Shown here in pieces: positions 45,168-57,939 of a stretch of 64,000 bases of DNA. The DNA is taken from NCBI GenBank assembly GCA_950106755.1, contig OX467084.1:3410001-3474000 (forward strand), written 5' to 3'. The stretch is from Climacium dendroides. Its lineage: Eukaryota; Streptophyta; Bryopsida; Hypnales; Climaciaceae. The notes beneath the pieces are model-generated. The model was not told the DNA's origin, did no database searches, and saw only the letters and a program-made list of their open reading frames with translations. Every line of letters begins with the position of its first letter. The first letter of the stretch is position 1. Made by a program: the position numbers and the translations under genes.

Positions 45168-48100
45168 CCCATTGCAAAGCCCCCATCAAAGTTGTTCAGT
45201 GAATGAAGCTACAACAGTGGAATCACATGTCACGCGGTTCCCTTCCACACTATGAACGCGCAGATGCATACCAAAGGCATGCATTTGGCGATGTGCAATT
45301 GCATATCGCTGTGGAGGCATCTTGTACTCAACTACATTTGAATTGACATACTCACCGGCATCTTGTAGCACGCAAACTTTGCCAACCAACCACGACGGAA
45401 AAGGCGGCAAGTCAAGAAGATGAGGTAGATAGCGTATTGCCATTGCAGAATGTCGTCAGCAAAATTGTTGCCCAAAGGCCTCTCTTTGCTCCCATTGTTG
45501 TCCTCTCGCTTCTACATACTTCCTACAAGACAAAACTCAAATGCATAGTTAGAGAACATGTGCAACGTGCATTATGAGAATGCAGTCGCAGCGAACTAGA
45601 ACTGCGGAGGTATTTGAATAATGTTTAATGTGATGTTGGATACAACATTCACGTGTCAGCGTCGACGTCAAAGTTCACATACACTGCAATGTATGCATGG
45701 ACAGGGATGTTCAATGTGACATTCCTCAATATGTCAACAATGTTGTTTGCATGAACACCATCCTCGGCTACAGATAAGAACATTGATTCAAAGTACGAGT
45801 ACATGTACTTCCTGAGAAAAAAAAGGACTGAAAAAAGCACTCACTATTGCCAAGGAGCCAAGGAAGCTACATTGTCCAAGACAAAGGCATATACATGACT
45901 TTGAAACTTGTCCGACATCTTCCATCTGCGTTTGGAGTTGCTTCACAGTATTTCATCATTCATGATGGGTTCCTCTATGGCATCCCATACACATTGCACC
46001 ATTCCCCTATATGTACACATGTACTCTATGCAGAATCCAAGTGTCTCTTCTATGCGGTACCTTTCCGCAATGCTGCCCTCTAGATGTGCCAAAGTTTGGA
46101 CATAGTCCTTCAGCGTTTTCATATACCGCTCTATTAGATACATCCAGCGGCACTGCACAGGACCACAACAGAACAATTGCTCCACTAGATGCATCAGTAG
46201 ATGCGACATGATGTTCTGGAAGGTTGTTGGAAATTCTTTTTCGAACTTACACATTGCTAGCACTACATCGCGCATCATGTCATCTGTGTCTTAGAGTCGT
46301 ACCTCCTTTGCGCATAGTTTCTGGAAGACCCTGCTCATTTTTATAATAGCTAAGCGCACGCGCTTGTCTAGTATGTTCCGGACTGCGATAGGGAGGATCT
46401 GTGCACCATGTCCAAAGAAACCAAAGCAATGAGTCCATATCCTGGTTTGTATATAGCATCTAGTTAGCATCAGAGGAGGCCATCAAAGATAACGTCAACT
46501 AAAGTGCCACACTTGACATGAACAAGAACATACGATATGATACTACACACATATGACAATGACATGCACATGCACATCACATTCTGCACTTCTCTGTACA
46601 TAATTCGTTTATGTGAAACTAGAAGCACAAAAGATGCACAGATGTTTATGTAACTTCCATACCTACTGCATTAGCACATGATAATCATGCGTCTTCATAT
46701 ACTGGAGCTTTCCATCCACTAAACTCTTGTGAATGCTACCAACGTAATTTGTAAGAGTTTGAATATTGGACACAATTCCAACAAACTCTTTCCGCTCTGT
46801 GGGGCCATCATTATGAAAGGGGCATGTGGCATGTAAAATTCGTCGTTTTGTCTTCACGAAGGTTGCAACCACAATTCTTGCCGAATATCCAATTCCTTAG
46901 CGTCCAATCGACTACCGGGACTATCCTTCATGCCAAAAAGAGTCTTCAATATGTTTTCGCACAAGTTCTTTTCGCAGTACATAGTGTCAAAGATGTGAGG
47001 TTCCAACAAATGCTACAGAACCAGAAGAAGGGTCAGTCATACACGTATCATGCCCATTGCCTTTTTTCCTAATTCTAACCCTCCAAACATTTCTTAATGT
47101 TCAAAAGTGGACGTACAACTTTGGACATCTACGGGTACAGGTCCATCCTGTTGTAAAGCATGTTAAGTGTGACGTTATCATGGACGTCAAAATGAATACT
47201 GAGAATATGAACTTCTTCTAATCACTGAAGTTGGACATCAGCGGTTTACACAGACATAGATACAGAAAAACATGGTTTGGATATTTGAATTTCATACATG
47301 AAGAACATCAGCCTTTCAAATATCCTATAAGGATTGTTGTAGGCAACATGGACTAGTAGTCAAGAGGCTATATGTGATTGAGAGGACAAGTAGAGGACAC
47401 CTGGGAACCATGACATCTGGCATCACTAAATTCCTTTTATTTTTTAAGGGTTTAGTGTCTTAAATAATGATGAATTGATTTCAACACATAGGCCCAATTA
47501 CAGTCCATGTTGTAGTTTCAATTTTCTCGTATTCCATACACAGACACAGACATAGCGGTTTACACAGACATAGACATCAGACGGTTCACACCAAAGATAA
47601 CAATTAAAACATGTAGAGTGGCTTTCTATCCTCACTTGCCAATATGGAAACTCCATAAATGGACAGAGGTATTTTACCCCTGTAGTGTGAACTGGATCTT
47701 CAAGCCCATTCACTCTTCCTCCTTGAGCTAGGTAAGATTCCCGCTATGCTACGTATTGGATTATATCTTGTTGTGTCTGAACGTGTGGATGATCACGAAG
47801 CTCCTCTTGCCCATTGAATCTTTTATTGCACCGATACGGGTGATGTCTCGGTAAGTACTGACGACTGCCACTGTATACAATCTTTGAGCCCTTGATTCTT
47901 CTATTAGGAAGCATGTCACCCATTTTAGCCATCCTCGCATCAATGTCTTTTTCGCAAGAAGGGCAACCCTTGTATCCTTTGCAGCACAACCTTGAAATGA
48001 GTCCGAATGCAGGGAAATCAGAGATTGTCTATAACACTAACGCCCGGAGTGTGAAACTGCGACTCTTTTCCGGTTGGGAGAAATCAACGGCAAGTACTCC

Positions 48101-49441
48101 ATGCCACAATTGAAGCAGCTCTTTCACCAATGGGCTCATGAAGACACCTATGCCTTTGGATGTTGGCGAATGCTTGCCCAAAATCAAAATGCTTAATGAA
48201 ATGAAGAATTTTTTGGTAACAAACAAAGGCTCGAAGTTGTATATCAACACCAATATAGGCCACATTGACCAATTAGTGTTGTTTAGCTTGAATGGATTGA
48301 CACCATCTAACGCCATAGCGAGACACATGTTTCGAACTTCAAACCCAAAGTTGTCAAATGCGATGTCACTGTTGACGTGCTTCCAAGCAGGGCTATCCAC
48401 CACAGACCGCATGATTCCGTCAGTGTTGACGTGTTTTGTATAGCCTATTAACATCCGCGCTATCTCTAACAACCTCCACATCCGTTTCAATCGAGGAATG
48501 ACAGGAAAATGTCGAATGACCTTAGATGGAATGTTATCACTGCCATCCATCCACCACGAAGTACTACACTTTGGACAACTCTCTAGTGCAGAGTGCTCAT
48601 CTTCAAAAAGAATGCATCCATTGGAACAAGCATGCATGTTGTTGTAGTGTAGGCCTAATTTTCAAATGCTTCGGCGTGCTTCATATTGGGAACAGGGTAG
48701 CTTATTCCCTCTTGGGAGCAAGTCGGAAGACAAATAACGGAACAATTCATCTATGAACTTATTGCTGACATGGAATATCGTACAGATGTTCATTATGATG
48801 ACAGTGACTGATATAACGCTTGTTTGGGAGTTTGGATACACAAGTGTGGTTGCTTGCCTATACAAATCCTCCAATCCATCTATGTTGTCAATAATGCTGT
48901 CATCTTGGTCTCCAAAATCTGCTCCATCAACAGTCTCTTTGTGCAAAGCGTCGCCTCTATCCAACGCCTTCATGACCTGCCGGTGGACTTCATGATATTC
49001 ATCCAAAGGAGGATTGTGGTCACCCTCAAGAAGATCTACAATTGCCTCTTCTGAACCGATGCTGTCCATGTCAACATGAACATCAAGTAGAGCATTTTCA
49101 ATGGCGTCGTCATCGTAAGCGGTGTCTTCAACCCACATCCCTTGAGGTGGATATCCCTCAGGGGGGGCTCCACCTACTAAAGATTTATCCAAAAATGGAT
49201 CCCGCCCAACCTGGGCATAGTGCCGCCGTATGACTTGGATTGTTTTTTAATAATTATCCACCCTTGCAATCCCTGCAAAGGCACCTGAAAGATCGCAAAT
49301 TTTTTTTGTTGCCACTCTCAACTTTGTATGTAGGATGATGTCAGCAAGTGGGATGTGCCATAGCGTTTGTCCATCTTTAGAAATACGAATGGTAGCGCCT
49401 TGCCCTCTGGAATTCCGATTTTGTCGGGATGCCATTTTGTA
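45168..49441 (-). pseudogene. CACTA-2 transposase (Tnp2 family), N-terminal to DUF4216 part, decayed
   Basis: Pieces of a Tnp2-type transposase can be read in order from 49441 downward. They are a start-like MASRQNRNSRG (49441-49247), an acidic region and NICTIFHVSNKFIDELFRYL (49192-48662). The Tnp2 core follows (HACSNGCILFEDE, HFPVIPRLKRMW, MALDGVNPFKLNNTNWSMWP; 48637-48029), then GCPSCEKD (47989-47744). HDYHVLMQ lies near 46670 and the DUF4218 part FCCGPVQCRWMYLIERYMKTL at 46278-45943. The last piece, QMHAFGMHLRV and VVASFTEQL (45443-45186), ends in a TGA and then continues in frame at 534. Frames change several times, so the gene is dead. It is a different subfamily from CACTA-1. Confidence 0.82.
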
Positions 49442-50843
49442 TATGTTAGGACCGGGGGATGCTGTTGGGACGTCTTCAACCTGACACAAGCATAATGAAA
49501 TGTGATAATAGGACACATGTTAATGCTAGCAATGACAAAGGCGATGACAATATTGCTCTGGTAGAATTGCGTGTATAGAGAACCACATCAACCTTCAAAA
49601 AGAATGCATGAACTAAATAGGCATGCAAACTCACAGCCACGCATCCTAATGACTCTGTGTAAGTTGGCAGTGCTCGTTAGGTGCGATGTTGTAGTGAATG
49701 TTTTAAACAACACAAGCTAAGGTTACCTCATTCAATGTATTGTCAAATGCGTTGTCAATCTGACACATCTGTGCATGTCGAGATTGACAAAGTAATTCGC
49801 AGTATACAAGTTTTGAAATAACCATATGTCACAATTGACGTCTATTGCGACATCACAGGTGATATACAGTCCGTACCCGTCGAGTATTTTGCCCTATCAA
49901 AAATCCCACGTGTCCCGTGAGAGCCAACAGCGTGAACACCAAAAAAGAAGGCTTTCACTTACACTTTCTTGGCGTAATATAGTAGTGAAGTGGAGGCAAT
50001 AATTTTCTTCACGTTCACAGGCTTAGGACGATGGCTGTGTCTCCTAAATTGAGGCGCGTGAAGATGGTACGTTTTGCTTTACCGGTCAGAGAAGTGGTAG
50101 GCGCCGAAGACTGTGAGGTGGCTTCTCTGTTGACAAATCTGGGATCGCAGATAGGAGTGAGCACGGCATCCGCTTCTACCCTGCCTCAAACAAGTGAGGA
50201 GGAAATCACATCCGACGCAACAACCAACAAAAATACACGAAGGGTTTGAAAATGTTGTTCCCGATCAGTGCTGTCCCAGAGGGCCTCCGAATGGTGCAAC
50301 AGCAGGTAATTTTTGGCAGTTCATTTTCTCCTTCTTCAGTCTTCTAAGCACAAAACCCAATTCCGTTGGAAATTGGCAACAATGATCTCAAATGGAAGTG
50401 CCAAGTTTCATTCAATTTGGCTTAGCATGCATACAAACTTTTGTAATGTGTGTATACACATTCAGGCACCATGTATGTTGAATACACAAAAAAAACATTG
50501 TGTTGCAATCCAAATTTGGCTCTTTAAACCTTGAGGGTTAAGAGCTATCAAAGTCATGCATATTAGAATCTACCTCCTACAAGACGTGAAGCATATTGAT
50601 GCTTGCTACTTCTGTCCACATGAAGGAGGTTGTACCACTCCTATCTCCGAAAGACTTTACATGCAAGTGGATAATTATGGAAACCATCAAGAACTCTTCT
50701 ATGCCAATACAATAAAACTTCTCTCAAGCACGAACTCTAAAACCTGGTTAAGTCCCCATGCTCAAGAATCTCAAAGAGCGTCTCGAAAGTGTATGTCTAG
50801 GATTGGGCCTAGTGTGGGGCCGAGCAATCAGTACTCCATCACT
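49442..50843. other. Between CACTA-2 and the dirigent gene; no firm gene
   Basis: The right end of CACTA-2 should lie here, but I could not identify a TAGTG terminus with confidence. A small plus-strand frame at 50031-50249 (starts MAVSPKLRRVKMVRF) resembles nothing I know. The rest looks non-coding. Confidence 0.4.
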
Positions 50844-51867
50844 TTAGAGCTCGGTCTTTTCAGTACAAAACTTCTCCACCTTGTCCTCCTTGAGATAATA
50901 CATCGTGACCTTCACAATTAGATCCAGAGTGTCATCGTTAACGTGCACCAATTCGGTCTGAATGTACCCGCAAACCACGTATTCGTATTTGCCAGTCCCT
51001 CCCACACAGTGCAACCTGCTCTCCCCCGGCTTGTTCAGCATGGAGAATTGGCCGTGGAAGGAGAGGGTGCCACCGGGAAGACGCACGGTATGGGCAATCA
51101 GAACACTGGACTCATCCAGAGCAACCTGTAGGGAACACCCAACAACAAGTGCCGGGAAGGAAGTCAATTTCAGAAGGATCGAAATCCGCGGGAAGAAAGC
51201 AATGAACCAAAGGAAGGCTAGCTAGCGAGAATACGAAATCAGGGACGGAAAGTAAGATCGTATCAACGGTAATACGACTGACTCAGGGCCTGATTCCAAT
51301 TTGGAGTCGGCTCAGGATCGGAGTGACGCTGGCCGAGGGAAATTCAGTAGACCTGAAGGATGTTAGACTTGCCCTGCCCCAGACTCTCATTCATCAACAC
51401 CCTTATTAATTACCACCAACCAAGACAATTCGTGTGAAGGATTACAGCTACACTCAATTCAAACCGAGCGAGCCAAGTGAACGAATGATCCAATTAAGAG
51501 GCTCTCCATGGGCCACTTGAATTGGAAGTTGACAACAGTGAGCTAGGGTACATAGGGTGCTCACGACAGCTTGGAAGCCTTGCATTCGGCCCACAGTTTC
51601 GGAATTGATGTCCGCCGTGACAGTGAGAGGATCATCAAAAACCGAAAGCGCTCCGAATCCTTCGGTGCGGCCATACCCTCGAACTGTGATGAAGTCGGTG
51701 AAATTGGGCCTGGACACCTTGTCATGCTGGTAGTAGGGCCCCAATTTCTCGTAGTACGCCACGGCCTCGCCCAAGGGAGCATTGAGCAGCACGACGGCCA
51801 GGACCGTGCCTGCGAGAACCAAAGCAGAAATGGCCGGGCGACGCGGGGAGCTCAAACCGCTGGCCAT
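50844..51867 (-). CDS. Dirigent-family protein, two exons, intact
   Basis: Exon 1 is 51867-51565 and exon 2 is 51125-50844, joined at phase 0 with a GTGAGC donor and a CCCTACAG acceptor, giving about 194 residues. The start MASGLSSPRRP opens a hydrophobic signal-anchor-like segment (ISALVLAGTVLAVVLLNAP), so the protein is likely secreted. Dirigent features follow: GALSVFDDPLTV, then GRMQGFQAV at the splice site, GTLSFHGQF, and CVGGTGKYEYVVCGY (the VGGTG.F/Y.ARG motif of the fold). Dirigent proteins steer stereoselective radical coupling of phenolics in the cell wall. The substrate cannot be told from sequence. This is the only fully intact host gene I see. Confidence 0.85.
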
Positions 51868-52004
51868 GGTGCAACACTGCAACGAGGAGCTGCATGCGGA
51901 CACGAAGACCACTCCAAGATGCTCAAGCTGCGAGTGCAATTAATGCGGGTGCAATGCGAGTGAAATGCAGGCTCTGGTGAATGGACTACACAACCACCGG
52001 AATG

Positions 52005-52010
52005 TTTATA
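52005..52010 (-). promoter_or_regulatory. TATA box of the dirigent gene
   Basis: TATAAA on the minus strand lies about 140 bp upstream of the ATG at 51867, which would give a leader of about 100 bases. Confidence 0.6.
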
Positions 52011-52014
52011 TTTA

Positions 52015-52435
52015 GTGATTGGGATGTGGGGACGTCGTGCACCCTGACGAGTCTCCGGGGCTTTGGGTTCATTCCGCATCGATCGGTCAGCCGTTGGACC
52101 GAGACTCGACCAGGTTGTTCGCACAAATGGAAGTTGTCGGAGTCAGCACAGCACCTACACCAGAGAGACCATACTGTAGAACACCTAGAGTCCCGTCTGT
52201 GAGGGTCTAACCCTAAATCGCAAGTTCCGTGACAGGTCGAAGCGCGCACAATGACATCAGAATCCCCTTCCTTCGTGGGAAAGTTTTCAGCGACATTTTG
52301 GTCCTTGAATTCACCCCCACAACTGAAATGTACGATCAGCGTGAATTGCCTGCACGACAACTGGAATGTTTTGGGGGCCCGGGATGTGGGGACGCCCTGA
52401 ACCCTAATCTCCGGGGCCTTGCCGATTATTTGACC
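52015..52435. repeat. Diverged duplication upstream of the dirigent gene
   Basis: GGGATGTGGGGACG followed by TCTCCGGGGC occurs at about 52020-52063 and again at 52380-52424. This suggests an old tandem duplication of promoter-side sequence. Confidence 0.45.
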
Positions 52436-52720
52436 AGGGCGCCACCAGAATGGATGGGTTTGCAGTCAGGGATGCCAAGTCAGGTCTTCAACTTAAGTGT
52501 CTTTCTGGGAATCAGTGTTCGTGGACTTGAGCGCACTGATGTGCTACCACCCATTTTGGCTACCTGGAATGCCTTGAGAGTGAGTAGTGTCAAAGAAGAG
52601 AAACAGAAAAGCACGAATTTTGCAAGTTGTAAACGGGATGATTGGGACCGACTACTGGAACACAAAACGGACGAAATAGATGCTCATTGCATCGTGGAGG
52701 AAGTTGCCAATTGGCTGTGA
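52229..52720 (+). other. Open frame of 163 codons, function unknown
   Basis: It starts MTGRSAHNDI and includes part of the duplicated upstream block. I recognise no domain. It lies divergent to the dirigent gene, and it may be chance, because the sequence is GC-richer than its surroundings. Confidence 0.25.
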
Positions 52721-52849
52721 TCCAATTCTCTGGTTTGTTGCTGGCTGGGCTAAACTCGGATTTTCTCAAGGAGTTTCTCCAATGTAAATTGAGCTACTCA
52801 AAATTTAAGCAGCAATGGAGCGAATTTTAGTCAGCTCTATGTAACATTT

Positions 52850-55800
52850 TAAAAATCAATTTTGTGGTATAAGAAGAATTTGGTGCACTCCTTGCATTCT
52901 AGAAACTTTGAGTTTTGTAGCCCTTCTCAAAGTGTTATTTTGGAATATTAAAAAGTAGGCTTGAGGGGGAATTTTCAAAGAGCACCACTAGTCAATTAAT
53001 TGTTGAGTGTGAAGTCATCATTTTGTAGGCATTTAGTATATGCCTAAGACCATGTGTGGCCCTTTATTCCACCTCTTAGAAATTCATCCTCTTTAATTGG
53101 GCAATATTCAAGCAATGCAAAAAATAAGAATGAACAATGTTGACTAACTCCTTTAGGCATTTCATTTTTCTTTTGATTGATGATTGCATGGATAAAGGGG
53201 AAACTACTACTTGGGGTTGTTTTATTGGTCCCAAATAGCAATAAAAAACTAAACTTGACCAATTCGCAACGTTACAAAGTGCAATAGGAAGATCATTTTG
53301 GAACGGAGGGAGGAAAAAAAATTCCTAGAAACCAATTTTGATGAAAGTGACCACAACACCTAGTACACCTCACAAAGAAGATTCCTACATATATGTTTGA
53401 AGGTGGCAAAGTGACTCTACAAGGATTGGTTACTTATGTTATGACCATCCTAATATTTTTTGTTTTTTCTTGACATCTTTTCATGTGCTTGATGTTGAAA
53501 GAAAATCATTTGACTTTACTTGGAATTGAGTCAAATGAACTAATGCTCTAATTAATTAGCTTAGCGTGTTTCAAGAGTTGCATCAAATGGACATTTGTAA
53601 TTCACACCATTGCAGTGCTCCATGGGATATCCTTGTAATACAAATCCTAAACAAGATTGAAGAATATTTTGTAAAGCTTTGAGATTTGTAAAAAGTTAGT
53701 GGTTTATATTGAATTGATTCAAGGTTTTGATTTAGAGTATGTTTAAGCCTTTAGTACTTGAATCCTTTCTTGAATTTTCTCTTATTTTTGCTATCAATCA
53801 TTCAATTGGATGAATGAAAAGTTATGTGGTAAGAAAATCCTTGGAACCTTTCTATTCATCATTCCAATTTTGGACACCTAAGCACTAAGGGGTTAAAATA
53901 GAGGTATGGAGATAAGAAGAGACTTTGGGTTGAATATATAGTTGAGTTTAGTTAGCTTGTTGGTATAGTGAAATTAGCACATGTGGATATTACTTTTTCT
54001 TTTTTTTCACATGCTATCATTATGAAATTTTCTACTTTGGATTAATAGAAAAGGGGCTTGCATTACTTATAATTCCAAATTGATATGAATAAATGATATG
54101 GTAATTTAGATTAAAAAAAAATTCTACTAAAATTGTTGTCCTACATCAGATTGTGAACACATACATGAAATCAAACAATGTAGATTAAAGTGAATTTGAT
54201 ATCAAAAAACAATTTGTGTAGATCATGTAAAAACAATACAAACCTTTAGTATGAAATTAGTCATATTATGAAACACAATGTACAAAGTATTTGTGCACAA
54301 TCATAGTTGTATGAAATAGAATGTTTTCATTGTTTTACAAATACAATGAGTAAAACAAAATGTGCATATCATGGAGACATGAAGGTTGTAAACCTAAACT
54401 CCAACATGCACTATTGTTACCGTGATTCAAAATCCCCTTCAATTCTACACCTGCATTGCAGCAAACATACACACTTGCATCAATGGAAATGTCCAAGAAA
54501 GAAATGAATACACAATGAGCTCAAACAAACCCAAACAATGCCCTAGGACGTCTCCAAGTGGGTGTGGAGGACTACTAAACAAAACAAATAGGGTCCAAAA
54601 CAAACATGTGCAAGGGAGATCATAGACTTGGGTTTAGGGTTCTTATAATGCGATGTTGAACCACCTAAGATAGCATGGCAAATTTGTAGCCCAAGATCCA
54701 AATCTGAAGAATCTCCAAGGTACAGCCTCCTTGTAAGATTATTTTGTTTCATCTACTCCTTGTTTCAACCAACTTTCGAAGACAACACTACTTCTGAAGT
54801 CTACTGTCTCTTGTCCTCCAACACAGGAATGATATAGACATGGTCTGTTATAGAATTCATGGCCTCAAATCTCTTGAGGATTCAACATTCATCTTGGAAG
54901 TCCTAGATTGAAAGAAAGAGCCACTCTACCCATCCCCCGTTCTCCAAGCGCATGCGCAAATTAACATAAGTGTTGCCTATTAGGCAAAAAAGGGACTCAG
55001 TAGCTCCAGCCGCATAACATTATTTTCCATTGTGTACAACCTAATCTTGAAATTGAGCGCCATGTTTCACTAGAGGTATCCTAGCCTAAAAGGCAGTAAA
55101 TGAACTAGTAAATTATATTTTGTATAGTAGAATACTATGGACATAGTAATAAAAATTTCTATTCTTTTACCTTGACCAATATGCCACTCACAAGGTAGCA
55201 TTTTTAGACTTCTGGCCAAAAATAATAATATAAAGGGGGATATTTTAGGACTATTGCATTTTTTAATGGGACCTATTATTCCATACCCTATAGTACTTTA
55301 AAGACGTCCAATGCCATTTTTGATATCCTATATTATTCTAAACCCATTTATAATTTTTTGCCCCCATATTTTTAAAATACCCTATCATTTGTCCGCACGT
55401 ATATTGCTACTAGTCCAACTACTCACTAGCCCCAACAACAAATAAAATGAATCTTATTGTCTTATTTCTAGTTTCCACTCCAATTTAAAAATTTTGGAAA
55501 TTCATAGTAATTTTGAATCATTACATAAAATTTGAAATTACATCTTTGAAAAAATAAAAAAAAAGTGCCAAATATAATGGATCTCCTAAGATCTCACTTT
55601 TTTACATGTCATCAATGAAATTACTTAACCTCTAAAAAAACCAATTAAACAATGTTTTTTTAGCAACATAGCAATATAGGACAGTTCACTATACACAAAA
55701 TTATTTTTTTGATTTTTTTTGAAATTTTCGCATAACATATGTCCAAAGAGTAGCTTTAAAGCCCAACAATTTTCATAACTTTTCACTACATGGTTAAAAA

Positions 55801-56173
55801 ATTGTTGTATGATATGTAATTTTAATTGATCTTCAAACAATTCAAAGAATTTTTAAAAAATCACTTTTGAAAAAATTATGAAATCTATAATTAAATTTTT
55901 AGATTTATACATATGTGGAAAGCTTTGAATCATTTCATTTTGATTAATGAGATGAAAGTTATGAGGAGTTTTAGTTTGCGGGTAATTAAAGATTTTTTAC
56001 TCTAAAATAAACTTTGAAGTCCTTTATTTAACTCAATTTTTAGTATTTTTGAAAAAAATTAATAAAAATAAAAACGTTGGATATAGATAGTTTATTACAA
56101 CATTACAACCATTTGGATTAACATTTTTAAAGTCCATAACTAAATTCTTAACAACTCTTTTATACAAATGAGA
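52850..56173. other. AT-rich stretch, nothing recognised
   Basis: I see no gene, RNA gene or mobile-element end in this 3.3 kb. Base content drops sharply to AT-rich with poly-A and poly-T runs. Short frames here show no protein-like pattern. Confidence 0.5.
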
Positions 56174-56181
56174 CCTTGTGA

Positions 56182-56642
56182 CCTGGTTGTCATAACGGGC
56201 GAATCGGACCGGACGGACAGGCGAACTGGACGGGTAAACCGGACCGGACGGATGGACTGTCCGGACGGCTTTAATTTTGAGAGTTTTGCACCTTAACGAT
56301 CCCGTCCGCGCCCTGACCGTGCCCTGACAATCCCGTCTGCGCCTTGACGTCCGCGCCCTGACGATCCCGTCCACGCCTTGACGATCTCGTCCACACCCTG
56401 ACGATCCCGTCCGCGCCCTAACGATCCCGTCTACACCCTGACGATCCCGTCCACGCCCTGACGTTTGCACCCTGACGATCTCATCCACGCTTTGACGATC
56501 CTGTCCACGCCCTGACGATCCCGTCCATGCCTTAACAATCCCATCCGTGCCCCGACTACAGCGTCCACGCCCTGTTGGACGAATCGGATGGACAAACCGG
56601 ACGGACGGGCGAACCGGATGTCCGCCCACTATGACAACCTTG
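56182..56642. mobile_element. Small non-autonomous hAT-like element, 461 bp, with minisatellite core
   Basis: The left end is CCTGGTTGTCATA and the inverse of the right end is CAAGGTTGTCATA. The 8-bp sequence CCTTGTGA flanks both sides (56174-56181 and 56643-56650). An 8-bp duplication and a CAAGG-type end fit the hAT superfamily. There is no transposase. The interior is GC-rich in AT-rich surroundings. Confidence 0.75.
56290..56580 (-). repeat. 20-bp minisatellite in the hAT-like element
   Basis: The unit TGACGATCCCGTCCACGCCC repeats about 13 times with variants. It reads as an Arg-Gly-rich peptide (GRDRQGVDGIVRA) in one frame, which I do not call a gene. Confidence 0.8.
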
Positions 56643-56784
56643 CCTTGTGAAGTGTAAGTTGCTTATTTTTTTGTAGGGCCAAAAAAGGATTTTTGTTAGT
56701 TCAAATGTTAATATCTTACAATCTATACAATAGAAATTTCTGAAATTTTTCCACATCTTCTCAAATTAGCATACTACTAAGAGA

Positions 56785-56837
<53 letters not shown>
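56785..56837. repeat. AT dinucleotide microsatellite
   Basis: About 25 uninterrupted TA units. Confidence 0.95.
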
Positions 56838-56842
<5 letters not shown>

Positions 56843-57619
56843 ATGTAAAAATTACTATATTTTACGTTTTTCAAAATCTAATTTTTTCATTCAAAAATTC
56901 TATAAATTAGAATAATTTTCTTTCTATAAAATTGAATTTGATTAAGTTTTTTTTTTATAGTTTTCTAAAATACAAACATCAAAAAATGTGTTTATTGAAA
57001 TTTCATTTATTTATTTTTGTGTGTAATTTTTGGGTTCTTTTTTTTGTTTAACTTGGAAAAAAAAATTAATAAATTTTTAAAATTTTATAATTTATAATCT
57101 ATTTTTTCAAAGCTTGCACAATAGCTTTCAAAATGTTTTAAGATTCTTTACTAAATAGACTGAGCTAAGAAATTATTTTATGTGCACTATTAAGGTAGGA
57201 GGCTCAAACTCCGCTGGGGCATTTTGAACCACGACTATAAATGGCATTGGAATGGATTGGAGGTGGTTTTAAAATTGACCTCCATAGTCATTGAAAAAAT
57301 TGAGAAAAATATTATTCATTATTGCAAGAGCCAATCATTCTCCTTGCTTTTACCATTTTTCTCTAGAAATTGTAGTGAACACTTTATGAAAGACCTTGGA
57401 TCATAAATAGGGACCTACAATACTTCTTGTTTGAAAATTCATACCTAATTCAAAAATAATCCAAAAAATATTATACAACTTGGAGTTAGATGCCAATTCT
57501 TTGTCTTTCAAGGAAAATTTACTGAAAATTATTTTGAGAAGTTTCACCTACCCAAAATTCAATTCCAGTGTTTAAATGGTTGACTTATGGACCGACTACC
57601 TTAATTGCCCTAACTTATG
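56838..57619. other. AT-rich stretch, nothing recognised
   Basis: No gene or repeat of note is seen in this 780-bp interval. Confidence 0.5.
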
Positions 57620-57939
57620 CCTGGTTGTCATAACGGGCGAACCGGACCGGATGGACGGGTGAACCGGACAGGCAAACTAGACCGGACGGACGGATGGTCC
57701 GAACAGCTTTAATTTTGAGAGTTTTGCACCTTGACGATCCCGTCCGTGCCCTGACGATCCCGTCCACGCCCTGACGTCCGCACCCTGACAATCCTGTCCA
57801 TGCCTTGACAATCCCGTCCATGCCCCGACTACAACATCCACGCCCCGACTACAATGTCCACGCCCTGTCGGGCAAATCGGACGGACAGGCAAACTGGACG
57901 AATGGGCGAACCGGACGTCCGTCCACTATGAAAACCTTG
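57620..57939. mobile_element. Second hAT-like element of the same family, 320 bp
   Basis: Its ends CCTGGTTGTCATAACGGGCG and CACTATGAAAACCTTG match the element at 56182, and it has a shorter array of the same 20-bp unit. The flanks AACTTATG and TCATAAGT do not form a direct duplication, so the insertion site has changed or the copy arose by other means. Confidence 0.65.

Noticed and set aside
49960..50000. Possible right end of CACTA-2 (…ATAGTAGTG)
   Set aside because: It lacks the TTTTCTNCTAGTG form seen in the other two CACTA elements, and no left partner is in the window to compare it with.
50031..50249. Small gene starting MAVSPKLRRVKMVRF
   Set aside because: It has 72 codons, no recognised motif, and no sister copy in the window. 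It is mentioned only as an open frame in a gene-empty interval.
56033..56629. 198-codon Arg/Gly-rich frame
   Set aside because: It is the 20-bp minisatellite in translation, inside a small hAT-like element. The second element at 57620 gives the same kind of shadow.
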